64,000 nt of DNA from Cryptomeria japonica (taxonomy: Eukaryota > Streptophyta > Pinopsida > Cupressales > Cupressaceae), in NCBI RefSeq assembly GCF_030272615.1, contig NC_081412.1, forward strand, positions 344,833,870-344,897,869, given 5' to 3'. The position numbers and the translations under genes were made by a program. Shown here piece after piece: positions 56,321 through 64,000 of the stretch; the stretch's first letter is position 1; every line of letters begins with the position of its first letter. The notes under the pieces were generated by a model, which saw nothing but the letters and a program-made list of their open reading frames with translations, made no database searches and had not been told where the DNA came from.

Positions 56321-56772
56321 TGTTGGTGTAAATAAATATTCATTTTGGATATTATTACACTTTACTTAAGTTAACTTAGGATAATGCATCTCTTCGTAGT
56401 TTGGATTTGAGACACTTAGGGAAGTGTGCACATAAGGATAGAGCTTGTAGGAGAAATTCCACCTTTTGTGGTCTTATTTTGCTGTTACACTCCACATTTG
56501 GTGGGTCATCCACCTCTTGTGGAATATTATATTATTTCTCCTACCTACCCCTAGTATTTCTTAGCTACCCTTGTTTCTCATTGAGCCACATGTCATAATT
56601 GTGTGCTCGTACATCCATATGGCCTTGCCTATATAAGTAGGCCTATATTCATTGTATTGGTTAATCCAGTTGATCATTTGCATATTGATGAGAATACAGT
56701 TTTGTTCTTGTCATTCTATTGTCTCTCTTTTTATGCTTTTCATTGTTACCTTGATCTTGGCAAAATCCTATA
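56321..56772 (+). repeat. Copia D 3' LTR
   Basis: Starts TGTTGGTGTAAATAAATATTC, TATA box at 56630. It ends CCTATA where the 5' LTR ends CCTACA. About ten differences from the 5' LTR. Confidence 0.9.
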
Positions 56773-57104
56773 GAGGTGTTTAGCTTTTTTTGAAGCAATG
56801 AAGCTGAACAGAGTTTATTAAAGTGATATTGATCCCGAACTTGATTGAACTAGGACTGATGAAGAGAAAAGATACCAAACTTGAACTTGATTGACCAAGA
56901 AGTGGATCTTACTGATATAGAACTTGATTGAACTAGACATAGTGAGCGAACATAAAATTGATCTTGAACTTGATGGATCAAGACACAATGAGCGAAGGTA
57001 AATTGTCCAGCTTGATTTGAAGTGATGAAACTGAACACCTACTTAGATTGAGCGTGTGATCAAAGATACTCTTTAAACTTTTGATTGAGTTTAAACGAAT
57101 AATC
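56773..57104. repeat. Degenerate direct repeats between Copia D and E
   Basis: Repeated words GAACTTGATTGA(A/C), at about 56837, 56882 and 56921, and AGTGAGCGAA/AATGAGCGAA, at about 56940 and 56988. Spacing is about 40-50 bp. No ORF on either strand is convincing. Confidence 0.55.
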
Positions 57105-58265
57105 TATTAATACTTATCAAATTATCATTAGTTTATATTCAATGTCATACTATATATTCTAGTCGGTTAGTATTACCGAATCATGCAGTCGGTACACACA
57201 GAGAAGTCGGTATGAACAGTCTAGTCGGTTACAGAAGAAAGCAGTCACAGAACACAGTATTCACCGAGTTGTTTACCGAGTATTGTTTCATGGCTACCGA
57301 GCAGTAAAGTTAACTCACCGAGTTGATATTCACTGAGTGAAACGTTTTAAAAGATACATTAATCCTAGACATGCACATGAAAACGTGTTACAAGATCGAG
57401 GCACATCTAACCATTATTACATTGGAAATTGCACTAGAAGATTATGTATGATTGCAAGGTCAATCTAACCAATGAAATTTTTTGTTTAGTTATTCATTCG
57501 AGGAATCTTTTTGTAAAGATCGAAGCAATGAATTAGATCACCACTATAAGAGATCTATTTATACAACATGGGAAGAGAGAAATGTGTGTGTTTGTGTCTA
57601 TGTATGAAGGAAGACTGTTACAGAGACATAGAGAGGTCACCGAGAAGGTTATCAGTGAACAATCGAAGAACAGAGTAAATAGAAGGGTTTACCGAGTTAC
57701 AATATGGGTTACCGAGGTATGCTACAAGCTAGGTAATCTTATTCTGAGCACATAGAATCTGCTATAACATTTTAGATGTAAAGTTGCAGATATTTGTAAA
57801 GTCTTATTGTAATATTTTGAAGTTGAAAGAGATACCTTTAACAGGGTAAAAGACTCTAACCAAGTCTATAAATTGTAAATCCTCTAACCAAGTGCAGCAT
57901 TTATATAGTGTTGTGAAACCCTTTAGTAATGTAGATCTAATAGATCTTGTTACTCCTAACAGGGTAAGCTATCAAAAATAGCTAAATGTAGCTCTAACCG
58001 AGCAATCTTTATTATTGCAGTAGTGAAGTTGTGGGTGCCATCCCCACCGCAGTTTTTCTCTCTAACCAAGAGTTTCTGCGTGACCAAAATATATGCGTTA
58101 TGGAGTGAATCATGTATGATTGTTATCTGTTTGTTTTAACTTTATTTTATGTTACTGCACTATTCTATTTATGCATAATAGTAAGGTTATTATTGAAGAA
58201 AATTTTTGGAGTACTGATTCACCCCTCCCCTCTCAGTACATTAGCTTTCCATATTGGGCCTAACA
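57105..58265 (+). repeat. Family E 5' LTR
   Basis: TATTAATACTTATCAAATT (TG expected from the solo LTR, now TA) to GGGCCTAACA. Hairpins GTGGG/CCCAC (58031-58047) and CGCAG/CTGCG (58048-58080), C-tract at about 58220. ACCGAG words are dense. The matching 3' LTR is not in the window. Confidence 0.88.
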
Positions 58266-58266
58266 A

Positions 58267-58279
58267 TTGGTATCAGAGC
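58267..58279 (+). other. Family E primer binding site (tRNA-iMet)
   Basis: TTGGTATCAGAGC one base after the LTR, a perfect match to the usual iMet site. Confidence 0.92.
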
Positions 58280-58327
58280 TTGAATCTTGGAAAAGGGTTT
58301 AACTACCTAAAGAGAAAGATCTTATCA

Positions 58328-59590
58328 ATGGAAGGCTACAAACAATCTCGGAGGATTGTGTATCTACAAGAAGAGCTGGATAATGCAAATCAAGTGATTG
58401 CAGACATACAAAGACAAATGCAAAAATCTCTGAAAGTAAGGAGAAGATTATCTGATGACTTGCAAGATTCTCAAGAGTTAGTGGAACAAATCAAGACATC
58501 ATCTGAGAACAGTATATCTTAAGAGACTGAAGAAATGATTGGAATGTTGAAAGAAAACAACAAAGCATTGGCTGATCAACTAAAAGCAATGAAAAGGGAA
58601 CATGAACATTTCAGTACACAGATGACTGAAAATCTAGATGCGTTAAGGATAGCTGAGGATAAAGCAAGAGATCTACAAAGAGAGAAACAAAAACTTGAAG
58701 CTCTAGTATCTGATAAGGATGATGAAATCATAAGGTTGATTGGGATTCAACAAAATATGATAGATCAACTAGGTTATGCACATCATGAAGCAATTCTAAA
58801 GAATGATGAAAATCAATCATTGAAACTTAAAGTATCAAGGTTGACTGGTGAACTTGAAACAGAGAAGAAATCCAAAGAAACATTGGAGAAAAGTTATGAA
58901 GCATCAAAGATGTTGGATGAGCAACTGAATACAAGACGACCCTACAAAGAAGGAGGACTCAATTACAAAGGAAAAGAATCTACCGAGAAAGGAATTCACA
59001 CTACCGAGAGAGGAGAATCATCAAAACAAGCTGGAAACAGGAATAACATCAAAAGGAAGAAGCCTATTTGCTACTACTGTGGAAATCAAGGTCATAATGC
59101 CAACATATGCCAAATCAGAAAAGGTAAGCAACCGAATATCACTAAGCCCAATGGATATTGTTACAATTGCAATAAATATGGTCACACATCTAATCAATGT
59201 AGGACAATGTCTATTGACAACTATCAGAAGGCAAAATTCAAAGGGTTTTGTAGAAACTACAATAGATATGACATAGTACCAAGAAGTGCTGGTCTAAGCA
59301 AAAGAACTACAGGTGGTATCCACACCGAGCAAACACTAGAGGTTACCGAACTCACACAGATCCTTACCGACAATATGCAGCAGTACCATGGGATTACAAT
59401 ACAAGGATATGGTGCGAATGTTGTGGAAGATATGGACATATTAGTGCCAACTATTTTATAAGGTTTGGAATGAACAACCGAAGATCATGGAGAAATCCTG
59501 GTATGGCATGTTTTCATTGTCACAAAGTTGGACATTTTGCTGGAGATTGTAGAGATCAACCTAGAAGAGACACTGAATTTTTTGCTTTTT
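58328..59590 (+). pseudogene. Family E coiled-coil, multi-zinc-knuckle Gag-like protein
   Basis: ATG at 58328 (MEGYKQSRRIVYLQEEL) lies 63 bp after the LTR. A long coiled coil covers about 200 residues with one TAA (58520), then a hydrophilic linker. CCHC motifs: CYYCGNQGHNANIC (about 59071), CYNCNKYGHTSNQC (about 59158) and a damaged CRNYNRYD (about 59248). After a frameshift come CCGRYGHISANYF (about 59420) and CFHCHKVGHFAGDC (about 59509). The usual Copia capsid domain is missing. It could bind RNA and self-associate; whether it serves in trans in other particles is inference. Confidence 0.75.
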
Positions 59591-60033
59591 GTGGCATTGA
59601 AAACCGGTCAGTGTCATTTTGTCGTGTGAGACCATACTGTGTCTCGTACGACAAACTGTCTTTTTTTGTTTCGTCATTTTTGGCCATTAGATTTGTCATC
59701 TGAGACCTCCGCATGTATTGTACGAGTTTGTGCTTGATAGACCATTTTGTCATGTGAATGCACTTAGTTTATCATATGAGAGTCTTTTGTCATGCTACCT
59801 ACATTCCTGACTCGTACGAGTTTCTGCTTAGACTGTTAAATCTCATATGAAAAATAGTGAGCATTTTTAGGTATCCAAACATGAAATTTTGATTTTGCAA
59901 TTGATGTATTTGGATTTTTATGATGTTTAATTTGTTTTGTAGCGTAATTTGGATAATTTTCTGATGCTCTATTGTTTGATTCTTGCATGTTCGATTTCCA
60001 CATGTCCTTTTTTGGTGTGTTTATCCTCCTACA
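59591..60033 (+). repeat. Repeat-rich leader with TCGTACGA palindromes before PMD gene
   Basis: TCGTACGA at about 59644 and CTCGTACGAG at about 59809 (a variant TTGTACGAG at 59718) alternate with GTCRTRTGA words (59622, 59695, 59749, 59770) and GTTTSTGCTT words. It resembles a decayed ~80-bp tandem repeat. AT-rich, non-coding sequence follows to the start codon. Confidence 0.55.
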
Positions 60034-61798
60034 ATGAGGTTATTTCATGAGTTATCTGATATAGATAGAGCACATATTGATTTGTGCAGGTTTACCCACC
60101 TTCTACAGATTCCAGATATCTGTGTGAATCACGGGATGCTTACTGCATTGGTTTAGAGATTTCATTTTGAGCATAACATGTTCCATTTACGAGTTGGGGA
60201 GATGACCATCACTCTAGAGGATATTTATAAGATATTAAGGATTCCATTTGCTGGGGATATGGTTGATTACGATTCTGCTCAGCATCCTGGTATATTACCC
60301 TTGAGATGCATTTTTCATGATGAGGACATCCTTACGCGGGCTATCACTTGGGATGATATGATGGCCAAGTATAGTGAGCAGTTTCCCTTGGCATGTGTCT
60401 TGGTAGGATTCATTGGTTGCTTCATTATACCGAACAGAGGATAGCAGGGTTTCTTATGCGACGGGGCTAGTATGCTAGAGAGACTTTGGATCATCCTGAG
60501 AGATTAGGATGGGATTCTTGTCTATTAGCTCACATGTATCGTGAGATGCATGAGTTTGTATATAGGGAGGGGAAGAGCATGGCAGCAGGTGTCCTGGTTT
60601 AATAGATATGAGCCTAGGAGCATATCCCAATTTGCAGACCTATTGTGGATGATGCCAGAGATCCACAACAGCCAATAGTTTATAGATATTTTGGATACGT
60701 TACTCAGCCCCATCTGGGCAAGACAAAGTATTGGTGACAACAGCTTGACAGTCTGATCATTGTTGCATGGAGACCATACAGGGGTCTTGAGCTTTGGGAT
60801 GACTAGAGGGTTGTGCGAAGAGATATGTTCATGACTCGTCCTCTGATCAGTAGGTCTATGATGGTTATTGAGCGATTTGTTGTTTCTTGGGTCATGAGGC
60901 AATATGGTAGGCCTAAGGGGATCTCATAGGATTTCACCACCTATGCTCATTATGTAGATGAGGAGAGACGAGGAAGGGCCCCTAGGTTGTCATATGCATT
61001 GAGCGTGCAGGCACTGGCATGGTTACAGTGACTTCGGTGGGACTACCTGGATGACATTGTAGATGTGGGGTATTGTCCCAGTATAGGGATTGGTTTTAGA
61101 GTCATCCCTTTCTCAGGTTTACAAATCCAGCTGAGCATGTACCTCTCATAGAGGAGGTTGAGGATGAGGACCCTGCACAGGCATAGGGACAGGGACAGAG
61201 AGTAGAGGCTCCTAGGTGGGCAGGTGGTGATCCTAGTGCGAGCAGCAATAGGATACCAGCTGGGGGGAGACAGAGGTAGAGAGGAGAGGGCAGATCCCAT
61301 GGAATTGTTGGTGTGGGGGTTAGTGATGCTAGGACACCAGAGGTTAGAGAAGAGGAGGAGCGAGAAGCTTCTAGATAGGTGCGGCAGTGGAGGGATGAGC
61401 AGGGTGGAGATGGAGGTGGAGATGGAGGTGAAGATCCTGTGAGGGAGCAGGGGGCAGCCAATGCAACACAGTCAATGAGGGAAAGATTAGCAGGTTTGTA
61501 GTCACAATTGACAGTGGCTCAGACATAGCTTGCAGAGTGGGACCGACAACTGGCGGAGATTAGGGTAGAGTGAGATACTCTCCAGCGAGAGGTTTTGCAT
61601 CAAAACAGTCGAGCAACCTATTATGTTGTGGCATATAGCATAGTAGTTCCTGTAGCACAGCAGGTTGTTCCATATTCTCAGTATATGGCTCGATCTAAGG
61701 GAGCTTGGGTACCTAGGCAGGATGTTGGTCAGCAGGCTCCACCTCCTCTACCACCTAGAAATGAGGGAGAGCTAAAGAGAGATTTTTGTAGCTCTTAG
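60034..61798 (+). pseudogene. Plant mobile domain (PMD) pseudogene, second copy
   Basis: ATG at 60034 (MRLFHELSDIDRAHI), same frame as the PMD core: PDICVNHGMLTALV, HLRVGEMTITLEDIYKIL (about 60181-60234), CVLVGFIGCFIIP, LLAHMYREMHEFVY, a site with four stops where QQIWAWEHI is expected (about 60600), VAWRPYRGLELWD and MVIERFVVSWVMRQYG. An acidic, Gly-rich stretch (VREEEEREA), a coiled coil (LAEWDRQLAEIR) and a Pro-rich tail (QQAPPPLPPRNEG) end at TAG 61796-61798. Stops are mainly TGG, CAG or CAA turned to TAG/TGA/TAA. Order of parts matches the Tat antisense PMD, but no Tat pol is adjacent. Confidence 0.8.
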
Positions 61799-62586
61799 AT
61801 TTTGTTACATACCCCATTTTTTGTAGCCCATATAATTCTTACTCCGATGGGACATTGTAGATGACAGTTGATATCATTTGTCCCCTGAGACTTTTATTTG
61901 TACTCCGAGATATTTATGATGATATATATACGAGATCTTGGTTTGATGTCATCGTACTTGTGTTGATTGACTATGAGATGTTTTTCTATTTTTTTATTCT
62001 ATATGTATGCATATTTGTTCAGTATGGATGTGTGTAATGGAGATGAATAAGGATGTTTGTTTTTGTTTCTTTTCATATGCAAATAAAGGATGAAAATGAG
62101 TAACTAGTAATGCAAAAAAAAAAAAAAAAATTCTATGCAATAATGTGAATGTCAATGAATGTATATAATGAAATGTATGGATATATATAAGATGCTTATG
62201 TATGCAGCTAGCATCTCAATACACAAGTACTCGATCAGAGAAATGATGAAAAAGAGAGACCACTTAGCTTAGAAATGATGATACTTCAAACTCTCATTCA
62301 GAAGATAAAGAGATCATTGTTATCATGCAGAAATCACTCGAAATGCACAAAATGTAGAATGAATGCAAACTAAAAACTAGTCACTGGATTTGGAATGCTT
62401 AATTTTCATCACTGAGTGTTTACAAACATAGCAGGAATAATAGACTTCCTTCCTTTTCATGTGTAATATTAATTATCTTGTCCACAATGACCCTTTTTTT
62501 GTTCATATCCTTGGACAGATTACACATGCATCTGGATTGCACATTTAAAGAAATTCACTCAAAATAGACAAAAAAATGATGTCAAC
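61799..62586. other. Non-coding region with A17 tract
   Basis: AT-rich sequence downstream of the PMD frame. An oligo-A tract lies at 62114-62130. No ORF, LTR or tandem repeat is supportable. Confidence 0.5.
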
Positions 62587-63762
62587 TGTTGGCATTTTTG
62601 ATGATTATGTTGTAATTGTCATTGATGGACACACACTTGAATTGAAACTACTTTTATGTATGAGTTATGCTCAACCAGAAATTGTTCCAACCGGTATGAT
62701 GCATTATAGTCTTTAGACTATTGGTGTTTTACAAAAAGTAATTACCGATTTGAAGTGGTATGTTGACCCCAAGCGGTTTGAGGATCTCAAGCGGCATGAA
62801 GGATCAAAGCGGAAAAACACATATTTCCCAATCTTCATTTTGTCAAACTGACAACTGGCATTTTGCTTGAACCGGTATTTTGTATGAACAGATAATACTC
62901 TGTGATGAGTTACCAATCGGCATTTTGTGATGAGTTACCATCCACCGATTGTTTGATGATGTCGACACTTTAATGGTGTTTTTTGTGTCGTGTTACCAAA
63001 TACGCCTAGATGCATTGAACCTAGGAAATTGTATTGTAATCCTATTGGACCGACATGAAATCAGATTCCTTTATAAGGACATCATGTCTAGGGTTTTAGG
63101 TTGTTGCTAGGGTTTAAGGTGGTTGATAAGTTTTTGTAAGTGAGAATATAGAAGAGAAGCTCATGTCTATGAGAGAAGGTAGAGTGTGAATGTGTTGAAG
63201 ACTAAATTAATGCTAGAATGCATTAGGAACAAGCTATCAAGGATCTAACCAAGCAATCTATGCTATTTTCTAGATCACTCACTTGTTGATTACTCACATC
63301 TTCGACAAGTTTGTAGCCCTTAACCGGGTAGGCCCAAAAGCCTTTTGTAAATCCTCTAACAAGGTGGTTCACATATGTGGATATAAAATCCTCTAGCAAG
63401 GTAGTCTTTAATCGGACTTATCTCCTAATAGAGATTGAGATTCCTAACAGGATCTGTTCTGGTAAAGAAAATTGTATGACCTTAACCGGTCTAACCTTAA
63501 CTAGTATGGTTCTTATTCTACAGATAGTTACTTGTGAGTTCCATCTCACCGTGGTTTTTCCCATTTGGGTTTCCATGTCAAAATCTCTTGTGTTATGGTG
63601 TTTGTGCTTTTGTGGGTGATTGCATTATTTTCTATTTGGTTTGCATGTGTGCTTGGTTTGTCTACTAAACTATTTTACCGGTTTACTATTAGTCTTGCAA
63701 AGTGTTTAATTGCAAAGATTTTTGGCATACTAATTCACCCCCCCCGCTCTTAGTATTCATCA
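62587..63762 (+). repeat. Family F 5' LTR
   Basis: TGTTGGCATTTTTGATG to TATTCATCA, 1176 bp. TATA box TTTATAAGG at 63070. Hairpins GTGAG/CTCAC (63534-63549) and CGTGG/CCATG (63550-63577), C-tract TTCACCCCCCCC at about 63733. The start resembles the C and A/B LTR starts (TGTTGGCA/TA, then GTCATTGATGG). Confidence 0.85.
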
Positions 63763-63763
63763 A

Positions 63764-63776
63764 TTGGTATCAAAGC
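63764..63776 (+). other. Family F primer binding site (tRNA-iMet)
   Basis: TTGGTATCAAAGC, one G to A change from the standard site. Confidence 0.88.
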
Positions 63777-63812
63777 CTACCTTTCTATAAGTTTAACCAC
63801 TTGGAAAGAGAT

Positions 63813-64000
63813 ATGGGGGAATACACATTGAGAGAACTTACTCATTTGCTCACTCAGTCTGAGCAAGCCTATGATGATCTTATGGTCAAATATAAGGCCT
63901 CTCAAGCAAAGAGGAGAGAACATGTAGAAAAGTTGATGGAGCTATCTGAAAATAGTTCTTCTAATGAAGCAGACATGGAAGCCCCGATTCAAGAAGTAGA
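63813..64000 (+). CDS. Family F Gag-like start, coiled coil (cut by window edge)
   Basis: ATG at 63813 (MGEYTLRELTHLLTQSEQ) opens 50 bp after the LTR and is still open at the right edge, 62 codons. The content is helical, charged and coiled-coil-like (AYDDLMVKYKASQAKRRE, then LMELSENSSS). As in family E, the protein starts with a coiled coil, not the Copia capsid fold; both have a SENS motif at a similar place. Too short to say more. Confidence 0.6.
   Translation, partial: MGEYTLRELTHLLTQSEQAYDDLMVKYKASQAKRREHVEKLMELSENSSSNEADMEAPIQEV

Larger units (their letters stand above)
49968..56772 (+). mobile_element. Copia D, nearly complete
   Basis: Two short LTRs (447 and about 452 bp, roughly 97-98 percent identical by eye), iMet PBS, a 1.5-kb leader, gag, pol PR-IN-RT-RH and a G-tract-rich 3' UTR. 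No target duplication is visible (ACATT before, GAGGT after), and the 3' LTR ends CCTATA instead of CCTACA. About 15 nonsense codons disable pol. It differs from A/B in LTR and RNase H sequence. Lineage not assigned. Confidence 0.92.

Overview
This 64-kb window looks like intergenic DNA from a large-genome seed plant. The evidence is AT-rich sequence packed with nested Copia and Tat-type Gypsy LTR retrotransposons, initiator-Met tRNA primer sites, and C-to-T decay of CAG, CAA and CGA codons. A gymnosperm is plausible, but nothing in the sequence proves the taxon. I found no convincing intact host gene, tRNA, rRNA or CRISPR array. All coding regions are retroelement-derived and broken, apart from one short gag start that is open to the right edge.

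Layout, left to right. 1-4702 is the 3' part of Copia A, inserted into element C1 (4703-6491). 6492-32478 is element C2, which carries a long ORF of unknown function; its 3' LTR is split by complete Copia B (10547-32003, 5-bp duplication AGCGA). The 5' LTR of B is split in turn by a complete 15.5-kb Tat-lineage Gypsy element (11511-27050, duplication ACCGG/ACTGG). This gives three nesting levels. 32479-41199 is the 3' end and LTR of element J, split by unit G (about 34489-40854), which carries a minus-strand ORF. 41200-49967 holds H, a plus-strand ORF interrupted by a probable reversed LTR (43836-44994) and a solo LTR of family E (45009-46178, duplication AGGAT). 49968-56772 is nearly complete Copia D. 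57105-59590 is the 5' LTR and coiled-coil/zinc-knuckle gag of E. 60034-61798 is a plant-mobile-domain (PMD) pseudogene. 62587-64000 is the 5' LTR and gag start of F.

Three themes stand out. (1) LTRs of families A/B, C, E, F and J share one module near their 3' ends: a double stem-loop whose outer 5-bp stem changes on both sides between families, then a TTCACCCC C-tract and a CA end. It occurs both on autonomous Copia elements and on elements whose ORF has no polymerase, so one machinery may move them all. (2) C2, G and H carry long ORFs without protease, integrase or reverse transcriptase. They share an alignable helical core, and all have the order globular domain, basic linker, coiled-coil tail. 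I found no known function. (3) The Tat element is two-way: gag-pol on the plus strand and a PMD protein on the minus strand. Each is preceded by a degenerate ~20-bp-period array with a common CACGTCTRTG-like core, and the two arrays are inverted to each other.

All alignments and identities were made by eye; where a search or fold would decide the matter, it is named in the entry.
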